DNA of 64,000 bases from Xiphophorus maculatus (GCF_002775205.1 NC_036461.1:14607015-14671014), one strand, 5' to 3'; positions 50,101-62,760 are shown, counted from the stretch's first letter. Numbers and translations are program-made. Notes: generated by a model not told the origin, from the letters alone.

Positions 50101-50740
50101 TACAAAACAAGCCAGTTTGTGGCAAGAAAATCATGTCCTTGCTGAAAGAAGTGGAATTTAAAAGATTACATGCAACAATCTGTCTGCCTGTATTTTTCAC
50201 ATAGGTATGCAATGATCTATTAATTAGTTCTTTTTCATAGTAAGGGAAATACTTCCTATCCAATTTGATCTTTATAGGAGAAGAAAACAATTAGATTAAT
50301 AGAAGGTAATTAACAAGAAGAGGCACAATTAAAATGACAAACATTTTTCTGTATTCAAAGGGACATGTGGCAACACTGAACATAAAGAGTCTCGCTCACC
50401 CAACACCACACTGCTTGCAATTAGGGGGATGGACACCCCCTTAATCATGTGAGACAGTATATCTATTGGAAACATCAAGTACAGCTCTTCCACTTGTTGG
50501 AGTTCATCAAAGGTCTTCACAAGCACGCCAATGATTACCCCTTAAAACAAGCAACATGCAGAAGTGAAGGTGGCTAGTCAATAATAACCTTCTTTTTTCT
50601 GATGATTCTGAAGCTGTTTGTAAAACAAACTTACCCAGTGCAACAGACCCCAAACAGGTGAACACCAACAGGTTACTGACCATGTAGCTCACAATTCCAT
50701 CCCATATCCCGAAGGATTTCGCTGAGGGATGCTCCCCCAT
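44148..50740 (-). CDS. Divergent SLC1-family (EAAT/ASCT-like) transporter
   Basis: SLC1 proteins are trimeric sodium-coupled carriers of glutamate or neutral amino acids. Thirteen exons: 50740-50635, 50540-50400, 49234-49142, 48443-48347, 48259-48217, 48138-48076, 47978-47800, 47699-47592, 46160-46038, 45915-45724, 45601-45467, 45142-45029 and 44226-44148; all phases agree, giving 490 residues. The start ATG has a strong context (AAGACCATGG). Family landmarks: RNIFPDSMM, an N-glycosylation sequon at N182 in the TM4 loop, LFLHGAIVLPLIY, HP1 SSSAATMPVT (316-325), TM7 NMNGTALYQ (350-358), HP2 KGVPACGAL and TM8 WILDHPATLVNVLGD (425-439). Against GltPh/EAATs, the TM8 arginine is Ala431, the NMDGT aspartate is Asn352 and the EAAT glutamate after TALY is Gln358. 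Asp428, Asn435 and Asp439 are kept. It is nearer EAATs than ASCTs overall; it could be one of the fish-retained EAAT lineages (slc1a8/slc1a9), unproven. Confidence 0.88.
44500..44880. mobile_element. Tc1/mariner relic in an SLC1-like intron
   Basis: CTAAGGTCATTCCAGCACATTCCAA, TGGATGTTCTCCATCAGGATTTTT and GTTCATGGTAATTCATCCAGATCCTC follow a second common teleost Tc1-like family. It is degraded, lacks a frame, and its borders are uncertain. Confidence 0.45.
46494..46589. repeat. Cluster of overlapping inverted repeats
   Basis: Three perfect arm pairs interlock: GTTTGGTGGCC (46494-46504) with 46519-46529; AAACTGTATGGC (46510-46521) with 46578-46589; CTGTACTG (46552-46559) with 46569-46576. The pairs compete, so alternative hairpins are possible. 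It lies in the intron between exons 8 and 9 of the SLC1-like gene. Confidence 0.85.
46807..47267. mobile_element. TTAA-flanked MITE, piggyBac-type signature
   Basis: The ends are AGGGGCAGTATTAT and the complement of AGGGGCAGTATTAT-like sequence (ATAATACTGCCCCT), each bounded by TTAA (46803-46806 and 47268-47271). TTAA duplication is the hallmark of piggyBac elements. An 84-codon open frame inside has no transposase motif. It lies in the intron between exons 8 and 9 of the SLC1-like gene. Confidence 0.72.
48668..49020. mobile_element. Short Tc1/mariner-derived relic
   Basis: It begins CACTGCCTTGCAAAAGTCTTCATAC, the usual terminus of a common teleost Tc1 family, and continues with a TTGTCCCATTACAA-type phrase. 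Its other side has CTGAATATGAATTCAGGCCACAC. It is an internally deleted copy in the intron between exons 3 and 4 of the SLC1-like gene. Confidence 0.5.
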
Positions 50741-51584
50741 GGTCTTACCTGATCAGAAACAAAAAAACGAGACCTTATGAGATTTCAAGATTCAAATAAA
50801 AGTACCGAAGCAAACTTGAGAGACAACTGTTTAGTGTTGACATTCAAATGAATGCACATTTTGCTGGTTAAAAACACATAAATTAAATGTCAACAGAAAG
50901 ATTTACTATGAGAACAGTTAGCTGGCTATTTAAACAATGGTTACCTAGCAACGCTATTATCTCTAATCTGTAACTGAATAGCAACAATACTTTTATAAAA
51001 GAAATAATCAGGTCTTATGTCAATTAGCACTTTTCAGGACAATGTACAGCCCTACAGCGTGCAAGAGACCATTTGGAATTAGTGTTAATTAGCAAAAATA
51101 TCCAGCCATTGCCAATATTTGAAGATTATCTGGGGGGTTAGAGTCGGTTTATTTGTTGTCCAAATTGACAAATTTGAATTAAAACTAAGCGTTTTAATTC
51201 AGGATAACAACCAACAGCTGACAGAAAGTTCTTATAGCCACAGTGAGCTTTTGTCTTGCATGTTAATACACAATTTGATCACTAAGTTGTTTTATGCAAC
51301 CACTGCACATAATCAGTTCAGTTTTACTGCTATTTTAAGTTGATTTTTTTTCAAAACACATTAAAGACAATTGAAAAGTGGAGGAAAACTCTGTTCCCTC
51401 TCTCCATCCATTCTGGTTTCCTCCATCTATTCTGGTTCCCTTCCATTCCTGGGACTTAAGTGACCATTTTGATTTCTTTTCAGGGATGTTCTCACAATCT
51501 GATAAAATAAAAATGAATAAATCTTTTGTCTTTCAGTGTGGAGATTTGACATGAAGATTCCTTTGAGATGACAGAAAGAGAGAC

Positions 51585-52045
51585 AATATTAAACATCGGG
51601 GACAATGTTATCTCCAATGTTTAAAGTTGTCCAGGATGTTTAATGTTGTCCCCAATTTTTATTTTATCTCCAGTGCTTAACTCCTTGATGTTTAAGGTTA
51701 AATAAGGTTAAATTGTCATTATTACAATGTTTACTACAATGTTCCAGATACCTTGTATCTAGAATGTTTTACTTTATCTCCAAGTTTAATGCAAAAGGAA
51801 ACTTCTGGAGATGAAATTTGACAGCTGATAAACATTGGCAATAATGTTAAACATCAAGCATAACATTAAGCATTATCCTTGATGGGATAAGGTCAAATAT
51901 CCTGGATATTAAATGCTAAACATTGGATATGACGTTAAATATCCCGGATGGTGTTAAACAGCCACAATAACACTGAATGTTAAACATCAGATATAACAAT
52001 AACTATTGGAGGCTAAACATTGGGGACAATGTTAAACTTTGTAGA
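51585..52045. repeat. Decayed minisatellite with inverted halves
   Basis: Words such as CAATGTTTAA, GTTGTCC and GGATGTTTAATG recur in the left half, and their complements (TTAAACATC, GGACAAT, TAAACATTGG) recur in the right half. Unit length is roughly 20 bp but irregular. The whole could fold back on itself. Confidence 0.55.
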
Positions 52046-54030
52046 TAAACATTGGTTATTATAAAGTTATTTCCACATGATTTATTAATTTTGAATTAAA
52101 GTCTGCAAATCTTGGAACCTTAAAGTGTTTTTAATTAGATAAATCTACTTATGTTCAGTAACAAACTTCTATCTTTTTCCTTTACAATTTTGAAGTTAGT
52201 AATTTAGTTATAGTAACGTATGTATTGTATGTTTACAGGTTAAGCTAAAGTTTCAGCAAAATGTTGGAGAACGCTGATTTCATGGAACTACATTCAGCCA
52301 ATAAATTAAAGTTTTTAAGGTATGGTGAGTTTTGAGAATTTTCACTGTCAGATATCTGACTTTGGATGATGTGAATTTTGATTTCTTAGTTTGACTGTAA
52401 TGGATCACAACTTTTCTGACTTTGTTTTAGAACTTGTTGAACAACAACTCCAACTTTTCTGCTGTATTATGAAAAGGTATTATGGAAATGTACTTAGTGC
52501 CTCATGTTTCTTTCAACACCAACACCCACTCATATTTTTCTGAGCTTCTGTTAGGGTCTCCCTTGCAAGAATATACATTACAGTAACTATAATCTAAACT
52601 ACTGAATGCAGTAGTTTAGATTAGTTTAACATTTACTTCTATGTTAAAATAATTTTCTGTAGGAGGCTGTTTCTGTTACATAATAATAAAAACTGACATT
52701 TTCAGGATGAAACGAGTCGTGACTCTCTTGCTCGACATTCTTTATGTAGGTGTGATTTCTGTGATTTTTGAGCTCAGAGCAGCACTTGATACAAAACTGC
52801 TGTATCTCTTACCGGAGATACATTTGGAATACCATAAGAGTATGCTGCAGAAAAGAGCTACCGTGTTCTTAAATTGCACGCATCAAGCAAATTAACTAAA
52901 TTTAAACCACTAGATGTCAATGTTGTTCAGGCTTTCATTGTGCAAAATTTACTGTCTGATACTTTCCATAATTTAAATTAATCTACAGGTCCCATTATGT
53001 TACAGGCACACCACAATACCCAGAGCTGTTTTCTCCAAATAGGACCAGCTGCCACATCAGAGAAGGTCAAGTTACTGAGTGACCAGAATGAAAAGATCTT
53101 CTCCTTGAGTTTCCTGAGAACAGCTCCAACAATATGTCACTCCTTTAGAAGTGGATGCCAATGTGAAGTGTGTCTTTTAGTGTGTCTATGTTGGCGCTCA
53201 CTGACCTTGCCGGCTCATGCTGCAGCTTTCTGTTGGTCCTGTGTCATTGCCTGGAGACAAGGGCAATGGCCATCATTGCATGCTAAATCTGTTTGAGGCT
53301 TCAGGCAGCGAGTGTCTTGCCTTTATGCTCCAATTTTGTTTTGCTCAATTAAGGAAATTTACAGATAAAACAGCAGACATGAGCCAAAGCCTAACCCTAC
53401 AGGGGATTGTCTCAGTAATAAATAAGCCAGTAGAGGAATAATACTTATTGGAATTTTCAAAAATGTTCTGGGGACAAATGTTCTGAAAATTTCAATAGTT
53501 TAAAGGAAGAAATCAATATTTTAGGAGGGCTTCATATTTTAATTTGGGAAGGATTTTAGATGAAATGCTCAAGGGACAGATGCAGCTGATTAGAGAAAAT
53601 AAGAGATGCAAGAGTGTCACTTTGCAAGGCTCATGGGAAAATTATTAGTGTAAAAGATTGAAAAGAATTGTTTTGTTTTAATTTTTTGTCTTCAGACTGA
53701 TTAATATTATTGCACCCACAGCTATGCTTATCGCTGATATTTTCACCATAAGAAACAAGACAGATCAATTCACATTTCCCAAACTTTCTCCTCGGGAAAT
53801 ATGTCTAGTCATTAATTAGCACCTGATGATTGTGAGGTGGTTGTTTTCATTGGAGGGCGGACAGGTAGCAGCACAAGAAGAGGGTTGTCGCCAGTCTTGG
53901 AATCATGAATCAGAGGTTTCTTTATGGAGTTTTCTTGTTGTCAAAGGGGAAGGACTTAGGAGACACAAAGGATAAAACCCAGAGTTCCACTAGAGAATCT
54001 GCAAAGAGACCACAAAGGAGAGTTGAGTAA

Positions 54031-54081
54031 AACTCAACTCAACTCAACTCAACTCTGCCCCTCAGCAAACACTGAGGGGCA
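54031..54081. repeat. AACTC pentamer repeat followed by a perfect hairpin
   Basis: Five AACTC units (54031-54055) are followed by TGCCCCTCAG, a 6-nt loop, and CTGAGGGGCA. The stem is 10 bp without mismatch. No T tract or gene end is associated with it. Confidence 0.75.
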
Positions 54082-54973
54082 CAGAGTACCTTGAATAGCT
54101 AACACTCAGGCACTGAAGGACTGGTGACTGGCTTCTCTTATACACTGGCTGAAGATGCAGATTGGTTACAGGTGTGTGGAATGAACACCTGAGACCACCC
54201 TCCGGGCAATGCAGCCTCCTGGCTCCATCTGGTGGATGACCAGAGGAAATGGAAGAAAAACCCCAAAGAAATCAAAACCCCAGCTTCCCAACATTCATCT
54301 TTTCACAACAATTTAATATAAACCCTAACACATATCCTGTACATTCTGGGTGAAAAACAAATATTAGGAAAAAAAAATGTGCAAAACATTGCATGAATGT
54401 TCACACCTTAAAACGTGTACATTTACTGAAGAATTGTGAATCTGATCCTAGTGTTTTGGTGTTAGTTTGTGCTTTGATATCACTTCTGAGTTTTTTATTA
54501 TTGTTTGAAATGTCTTGCTGAATTAATTTGATTCCTTTGAGTTTATTATTTATTATGGAAAGGTCGTACCATATAGTCCATTCCTTTGTGTTTAGTTTTC
54601 TTGTGTTGTCTTTGAACATTTTGCTTTTGTTCTGCTTGTGTGATTCTAGATCAAGCTATGTGCTTAAATAGTAATTTTTCAAATCAGTTTTTATTTGTGT
54701 ACTGTCAAATTGTACAAACGTAAAAAAAAGTCTATATTATTGAACTTTAACTCATTCCTTTAACTCGTGTGTTTGTAGCCTTTGTGTCAACGTCAATTTA
54801 TTTACATGTTGTTTATATTTATATTTATATGATGTTGATCAAAGTATTGCACAATTAGATAAAATGAAGAAAAAGGGAAACAATAAAAACAAGAGCAAAA
54901 TATTTAAAAATAAAGTTAAATCAAAATACAAAAATATACAACAAACTATCATACAAGGCCCTCAGTCTCTGTG

Positions 54974-55083
54974 TGTACAAAAGACTGTTAATTATTTGTT
55001 TTCAGCCCTCTAGTTTAGGTTTTCTTCATCAAAGTATTTTAGGTGCAGTATTTTATTTCAGCCACTGGGTGGCTTCATGTTCA
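54974..55083 (+). repeat. Left terminal repeat of the BEL/Pao element
   Basis: A 110-bp segment identical to 61790-61899. Most BEL/Pao LTRs are several hundred bases, and a tRNA-primer-site-like text (TGGTCCTTCGAGCCGG) occurs only near 55780, so the full extent of the left LTR is not settled by the sequence alone. Confidence 0.75.
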
Positions 55084-58000
55084 TATTTGTTACAGCTTGT
55101 TTTGAGTAGAGTGTTGCGGTTCTCAAGGCTGACTTCGTTCATAACCTCTTTCTATTGTGTGCGTCCATTGAATGTAAGTAATACTGTTGTTGATTTAGTT
55201 CGGTTTCGTCAATGTCTAAGAGCTGTAGTTGTGCTTTGTCCCGTTGAGTATTATAGTCGTTTGGTGTATTTTACTTGTATTGTTGAGAGCTAAAGTTAGC
55301 CGTTTAGCATCAAGCTATTAAGCTCGGTTAATTAGTTGCAGCTGTTAATTGTGACCATGTGCAATTGAAATGCGTTATTTCTCTTGTATGTTTACCGTGT
55401 GACACTATTATTTGCAGGGTTTATTATTACTATGTATGTATAATTATTATTTACATTCTCATAGTCAGACATTAACACATTTATTCATTGTGGAAATTAG
55501 GTTTATTTGTGAAAGGGTTTACAGACAAATTCTCATAATTTGTATTTGTTTATCTTTATAGGAAACCACACACACACACGCCACACACACACCTGTGCCC
55601 TTATATGTATAGCTGAACCTCCAGAGCTAATTAAAACCCAAGTAAAGCTCAATTCTGGACTTGGACATTCTCTTCTTTCACTAACTCACCTGAACATATA
55701 TATCAGCTGTTCTAACCCGACACCCTGGAGTGATTGTTTATCCACAACTGAACCAGCTTCAGTCTTCATTACAATTTTGGTCCTTCGAGCCGGAGTAAGC
55801 AACCACTACAGTCAATATGTCAAGGCCACATGAGAGACATTGGAGAGATGTAAACCGCCCACAAAGATTGAAGCATATACCATCATATCTCCAGAATTAT
55901 GAGGTCAGCTATACACCAAGGCACCACATTACTGAGGAGCAGCCATCTTCATCTGAAATGCTCAGATATCTTCAAAGCATGAGAGAGGAAAGCGACCAAC
56001 TACGTAGAGAGGTCCAGCGTCTTACAGATATAATCCAACAATCTCCTGGACAGGCATCAAAACCTCAGTCACAGTCCAAGCGTAGAGAAGAGGACACATC
56101 TACTACACCAGCACCTACTAGTAAGCCGACGCCATATAGTGGCTACACAGGCCCACGTCAGGCAGTAAGTGCCCCCTCGGTGATTAATGATGTTCCTCCA
56201 ACTCCACAAAGCCACCGACGTGACCCCATTGAGGACCTGGATCGCTGTCTGCAGGAAGTGGGATTACTCAGCAAAGATGACATTTCTCCTGTAACATCTC
56301 GAAGCTCATCTCCCTTCTCCCAAGCCAAGCCTATGGATTTCAATGCTGATGATGGTATGGAACCAGAGTCGTCACATCAAAGAGAGTGTAAATCACACCG
56401 TAAAGCTTGTGATAAATCATGTGATAGCAAAAGGCCACATTTTAAAGCAGCATCCAACTCTGATGTCAAGTATTATCCCAACTATGAGGATGATTACGAC
56501 CGCTATAATGAGCCCTATCACCATGATGACAGATCTCACCACTATTATGGTGTCTCTCCATTCAAGTCAAGTCACCCAGACCACGGTGACGAATATGGCC
56601 CAATGAGGCCCAACCGACCAAGTAGTCCAAGCGCTCGCCATGATAGCCGCTACTATGGAGCAGAGAGGAGACAATCTTCTGATTACAGGGATCACCATGA
56701 TGATTACCATGCAACACTCTATGCATGTGACAGAGAGAGAAGTCGGGGAGGCAGATACTCATCTGACCACCAACATTCCCCCCATCTAGATCCTTCCTTT
56801 GGTAAATCCTCAGCGCTAGAGTATTACCATGGTCCCAAACCGACTATCCCTTACTTCAAGTCAGAGGACCCTCGTGAGTTTGCCAGATTGAAACTAGCCC
56901 TCGACAACTTACTCCCATATGACGCTCCAGAGCATTTTAAGTTTCAAATACTCACAGATCATCTCAAATGTGAAGAGGCGCTACTTATAGCCGACTCATA
57001 CAGTAACAGTCCACTCCCATTTACAGACACTATAAGAGCGCTCACTGAGATGTATGGTCAACCGCAGCAGCTGGCGCTGAAGAGGATTTCTGATTTAATG
57101 GATGGACCTAATATCAGACCTGGGGACATTAAAGCATTTAAATCTTTTGCCCTTCAAGTTCGAGCCTTAGTAGGAATGCTGCAGCAACTTGGAAGCCAAG
57201 GATGGACAGAACTGAGATGTGCATCACATGTCTCTCGTCTCCTAGTGAAGTTGCCACACGACCTAAGAGCACACTTTCATAGATTTGTGAACCCTGTTCA
57301 TACTCCAGTTCCAACCCTGCTTGATCTGGCTGACTGGCTTGAGTACGAAGTACGAATTCAAGTTAGTGGTGATCAATACAGCAGTACCTCCAATAGAGAG
57401 AGACAAGCTCCACCCAAGAGCCGACATCCTGACTACAAGTCACAAAGATCTACAGCGATTCTACTTGGCAGTCAGTCTCCTCAGTCAAAGATGAAATCAG
57501 ATAGGACTCCAGCTGTGAGAGAGATCTCTCAGGACAAACCAAAGAAATACTGTCCCTTCTGTGATACAGAGCTTCACTATTTGAACCAGTGCAGCAACTT
57601 CAAAATCCTGTCGGTAGAGCAGAGGACAGAGTGGATTAAAGCAAACAGACGATGCTGGCGCTGCGGTCGGGAACATCAGGCTGCCAGGTGCAATCTCAAA
57701 GCCAAGTGCAAACAATGTGAAAGGAAGCATTTGGATATCCTGCACGAGGTTAATACCAGCCAAATAAGCGCAGTACCTGTCGAACCTCAACCACCTCAGC
57801 CGAGCACATGCCTAGTGAGTTCTGTTTCAGAGACACTGTACGTTGATCGGCCAGTTAGAAGCAACCAAGTGTTACTCAAGTTGTGCCGTGTCATACTCCA
57901 GAGCGGTCCAAAGGTACTAGAGACCTACGCAATACTGGATGATGGATCAGAGCGCACAATACTCCTACATGATGCTGCTCTTAGCCTGGGCCTTCAAGGG

Positions 58001-61000
58001 AAGCCTGAAAATCTCACACTTCGTACCGTCCGACAAGAAGTTTGCACCATTAACGGTGCCACTGTCTCCTTCTCAGTTGCTCCAGCTTCACAGCCTAGTA
58101 AGTCATACCAGGTCAACAAAGCTTTCACGGCCAAACAGCTAAACTTAGCCTGCCATACCTACCCAGTTGAAGTTCTGCAGGAAAAGTATCGCCATCTCAG
58201 AGACATTCCGCTGCCATCCATTAAAGGTGCCCAGCCATTGCTGCTGATAGGGTCAGATTACCCACATCTAGTTACGCCAGTGGAACCAGTACGTCTCGGT
58301 CCACCAGGTGGACCTGCAGCAGTTCGTACAAGGTTAGGATGGACTTTACAAGGCCCCACAAGTCTGTTATGCCATCAACTGTCTCCACAACAGTGCCTCT
58401 TCACTAAGTGCAATCCACCGGAAGCAGAGCTTCTAAGTCATGTGGAAAAGTTGTGGCAGCTAGATACGCTGCCATACAGGAGTGAACGGTTGATTACCAG
58501 GTCAAGAGAAGATTTGGAGGCAGTCCGCATACTGGAAGATAAGACCACCAGAGTAATGGTCGATGGTGTGAACAGGTATGCGACACCATTGTTATGGAAA
58601 CAGGACTTCCCACCCCTCCTTTCACCTAAAGAAGCTGTCTTACCACAGCTGCGTGGGACAGAGAAACGGCTAGTAAAAGACCCGGAGAAAGCCACCATTT
58701 ACTCTAGAGAAATCCACAAGCTCATTGATGCTGGTTACGTCAAAGCCATAACCCCAACTAAGGCAAAGGAGAGCAACTATTCATGGTTCATTCCACACCA
58801 CATTGTTCAACACAATGGGAAGTACAGAATAGTCTTCAATTGCTCCTTCATCTTTAATGGGCAGAGCATCAATGATCACCTTCTTCCTGGGCCCACACTT
58901 GGAGCCAGTCTTCTGGGAGTCCTCCTTAGGTTCCGAGAGCACCCCGTGGCTATCAGCAGTGATGTGAAGGGAATGTTTCATCAGGTACGCCTGTTGGATG
59001 AGGATAAACCCTTCCTCCGTTTCCTGTGGAGAGATGTTAAAGTGGACCAGGAACCTACCATCTATGAGTGGCAAGTGCTCCCTTTCGGTACAACGTGCAG
59101 TCCATGTTGCGCCGCCTTTGCATTACAAAGTCATGTCCAAAAACACACAGCACCAGAGGAGGATGCCCGCCAATCAGTAGAACGTTGTTTCTATGTTGAT
59201 AACTGTCTGCAGAGTCTTCAGTCAGAGAACCAGGCCAAGCAGCTGGTGAATCGACTGCACACAGTACTCATGGAAGGTGGATTTGAGCTCAGAGAATGGG
59301 CCAGCAATGTTCCTGCTGTTATCAAACACTTACCCAAAGAATTAAGGTCAGAGAGCAGCACACTTTGGTTCACACAACAAACAGCTAACCCTCAAGAACG
59401 TACACTTGGACTGTTGTGGCAGTGTAAGTCAGACACACTCTGCTATAAGCAGCACAACCGTGACTGTCTTGAACCAACTATGCGCAACATCTATCGTCTT
59501 CTTGCCCAACAATACGATCCTCTGGGATACATTATTCCATATACGACCAGAGCTAAGATCATCGTACAGCGACTTTGGGACAAGAAGAGAGGTTGGGATG
59601 ATCCCAATCTCCCTGAAGATCTGCTCCAAGCTTGGAAGTCATGGGAGGAAGAGCTTCCCCAGCTGTCCCAGATCGCTTTACCCAGATGCTACACTGACCA
59701 CAACACAGATCGTAGTACCATCAGTCAGACCATCCATGTGTTTTGTGACGCATCTGAACGTGCTTATGGATCAGTGGCGTACCTGCGTAGTGATAACGGG
59801 GATGGAAAGATACAAGTTGCATTCTTAGCTGCCAGATCCAGAGTTGCCCCAAAGAAGCAACTATCGATACCTTGACTCGAGTTATGTGGTGCTCTAACTG
59901 GAGCACAGTTAGCTTCAGTGCTGCTGAAAGAACTCACCATCAAGATCCAAAAAGTGGTATACTGGACTGATTCCACCATCGTACTCAACTGGCTCAAATC
60001 CAATTCCTGCAGATATAAAGTATTTGTAGGTACAAGGGTTGCAGAGATACAGGAATTATCAGATATCAAATCCTGGCATTACATCGATTCTGCCTCCAAC
60101 CCAGCAGACGATATCACCAGAGGGAAAACATTAGCCCAACTGACTGAAAAAAGTCGTTGGACTCATGGACCATCCTTCCTCCTGCAGGCATCTGATCAGT
60201 GGCCTGAATCACCAACTGACCACTTTATCGAGGAAACAGAGGAGTTGAGGAGCCCAGTATTCTGTGGTCTAACTAGCTCACCTCAACCGACTCTTCCTGA
60301 CATGCAGCAGTTTAACACCTTTCAAGAGCTACTAGAAGCAACTGCAAGAGTACTCGATGGGGCGGCCAGTGACAAGTCTCCCACTGCTGATGACTACCAC
60401 AAGGCTGAGTTAGCCCTTTTCAGACAGGCTCAGATGGAGAACTTCCCAGAAGAAATGACGTTACTCAAATCGGGAAAAGCTCTTCCATCTACCAGTAGAG
60501 TGCTCACACTCGCCCCTGAATATGATCAGACCTCAGGTCTAATCCGTGTTGGAGGTAGGCTCCGCCGATGTGAAAGCCTAGGTCCGGATGTGCTCCATCC
60601 CATTCTACTGTCGTCCTCTCACCCTGTCTCCAAACTCCTGATCCAACATTATGACAAACAGCTGAACCACCCTGGAGCAGAGCGTGTTTTTGCTGAGCTG
60701 CGACGAAAATACTGGCTACTTAGAGGGAGAGAAGCCGTCAGGAAGCACCAGCATAACTGTGTGGACTGCAGGAAATGGCGAGGCAGCCCTCAAGTCCCAA
60801 GGATGGCAGATCTTCCACCCTCCAGTTTGAGGCTTTTCAAACCGCCTTTCTATTCCACAGGGGTGGACTGCTTTGGTCCGATGATGGTAAAGGTGGGACG
60901 ACGCAACGAAAAGAGGTGGGGAATCCTGTATAAGTGTCTTACCACCCGAGCTGTCCATCTAGACATCCTCCCAAATATGGACACAGATTCCTTCCTAATG

Positions 61001-61789
61001 TCACTCAGACGTTTTATATCTCGAAGAGGAAAGCCCCATGAGATCCTTTCAGACCAGGGAACTAATTTCAAAGGAGGAGATAAAGAACTTCAAGAAGCCT
61101 TCAGTGCCCTGGAACAAGCAGTGAAGGACCAACTTGCTGCTCAACAGATTCGCTTCCGCTTTAATCCCACGAATGCTCCACATTTTGGTGGGTCTTGGGA
61201 GCGAGAGGTTAGATCAGTAAAGAACGCTCTCCGGATTGTTCTTGGAGTTCAGTCAGTGCCAGAGGAGGTGTTGAGAACAGTTCTTATTGAAATAGAGGGT
61301 ATTCTCAACTCCAGGCCATTGGGCTATGTTTCATCTGATCTGGCCGATCCAGATCCAATCACACCCAACTGCTTGTTGATGGGGCGGCCGGACTCCTCCC
61401 TTCCACAAGTGGTCTATCCCGAGTCTGAACTTTTAAGTCGAAAAAGGTGGCGACATTCTCAGGTTTTAACAGATCACTTCTGGAAGCATTACATCCGCCA
61501 CTTTCTTCCAACATTACAAGCCAGACAGAAATGGCAAACAGAAAAGGATGACATCACTGTAGGTACTATAGTGCTTATTGTTGACCAGCAGACACCAAGA
61601 GCCCTCTGGCAAGTAGGAACAGTGACAAGCGTCATACCTGGAGCAGATGGACGCGTGAGGACAGCTGTGGTTCAAGTGAAAGGCAGGACCTTCACTAGGC
61701 CAGTTGTTCGCCTCATAAAGCTGCCAGCTCTACCTCCAGATGATTAAGACACCTAGTGGTCAAATTTGAGTATCAAATTTGGGGGCGGC

Positions 61790-61899
61790 TGTACAAAAGA
61801 CTGTTAATTATTTGTTTTCAGCCCTCTAGTTTAGGTTTTCTTCATCAAAGTATTTTAGGTGCAGTATTTTATTTCAGCCACTGGGTGGCTTCATGTTCA
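61790..61899 (+). repeat. Right terminal repeat of the BEL/Pao element
   Basis: Identical to the left repeat over 110 bp. It is preceded by the purine-rich TTTGGGGGCGGC, the expected polypurine tract position, and followed by CTGTG, which is also present just before the left repeat. Confidence 0.78.
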
Positions 61900-62099
61900 C
61901 TGTGTGAATGCCAAATGCCAAAGAATAGAAATTGGTCTTCAGGTAAGATTTACAAGTCATGAAAAGATTAATTATTTTAAAGATTAGGAGATCAAATAGT
62001 AAAAGGCAAATCACCTCTGAATTTTTGTTTGGACCTAAGAGCATCTCAAAGAAACTGGTTGAATAAAGTATGCTTACTGGAGTGTGAATGTTAAGATCA

Positions 62100-62760
62100 C
62101 AGAGATATCATGGGGCTGAACCCTTTAAAATATTAAAAGCAAGAGATAAAATCCTGAAATCAATCCTAAAACAAACACAATGCCAATGACGAGAAGAACT
62201 GGAGATATGTGTACACATTTTTTAGTACCCGTTAAAAGACGGGCTGCTGCATTTTTGATGGTTTTCAGGCAATGCAGATATGATTTACCCAACCCATTAT
62301 GAAAGGCGTTACCATAATCCATTGAGGTAATAGTGTGAATCGACCTTTCATGGGAGATATGACTTCACTACAGCAATTTGTCTTAGAAGGAGAAAACTGG
62401 ATTTAACAATAGCATTTACATTTTTATGTAGCTTAAAAGCCTTATCAATACCCAAAACTCCTGGCAGCAAAATGACTATGAAGCTAACAGCCAAGATTGC
62501 CAATGGTTATGCATTTCCCAGAGTTCATGACATCAGTCTCATTTTCATTTAATTTCAAATAATTCATTTTCAGCCAGATTTCAATATCACTCAGGCAGTG
62601 CAAGGGTGACTGAAGTGAATTGACCCTGTCTTGCTTAATTTGCAGATTAATTTTGATATCATCAAAACAATGTCTAACAGTTTCTAAAAATGAACCCAAA
62701 AGGAAATATGTAAAAGTTAAAAACAGAGGACTTGGAGGGTCCCCCAAGACACTTTTTCAA
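62100..62760 (-). mobile_element. LINE relic, L2/CR1-like reverse transcriptase end
   Basis: On the minus strand, translated pieces read like the 3' half of an L2/Rex1-clade reverse transcriptase: a worn palm segment (CFDDIKINLQIKQ ... LSDIEIWLKMNYLKLNENET) and further downstream MDYGNAFHNGLGKSYLHCLK with NAAARLLTGTKK. Both are standard landmarks of this clade. Frame changes and stops separate them; the 5' part is absent. Confidence 0.72.

Larger units (their letters stand above)
50741..54968. other. Intergenic region upstream of the SLC1-like gene
   Basis: The minus-strand TTTTTTTGTTTCTGATCAG just before the SLC1-like start codon looks like an acceptor, so an upstream 5' untranslated exon is likely somewhere here. 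A decayed inverted minisatellite occupies 51585-52045. An AACTC pentanucleotide repeat (54031-54055) leads into a perfect 10-bp hairpin (54056-54081). No coding exon is recognised. Confidence 0.45.
54974..61899 (+). mobile_element. BEL/Pao LTR retrotransposon
   Basis: A nearly complete BEL/Pao-family element, here treated as a fossil. It is bounded by identical 110-bp direct repeats that start TG and end CA (54974-55083 and 61790-61899) and by the 5-bp target duplication CTGTG. A leader of about 730 bp precedes the coding part. Parts in order: gag-like region (about 55.8-57.5 kb), zinc-knuckle region (57.54-57.75 kb), aspartic protease (57.85-58.35 kb), reverse transcriptase (58.6-59.3 kb), RNase H (59.5-60.1 kb), integrase (60.65-61.4 kb) and the BEL-type C-terminal domain (to 61.75 kb), then a purine-rich tract before the right repeat. 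The coding part is long and well preserved with about one interruption, so the copy is probably not functional. Identical end repeats argue for a recent insertion. Confidence 0.92.

Noticed and set aside
53860-54300. Possible retroelement fragment
   Set aside because: The text has a repeat-like feel, but I could not match it to any family or find its ends.
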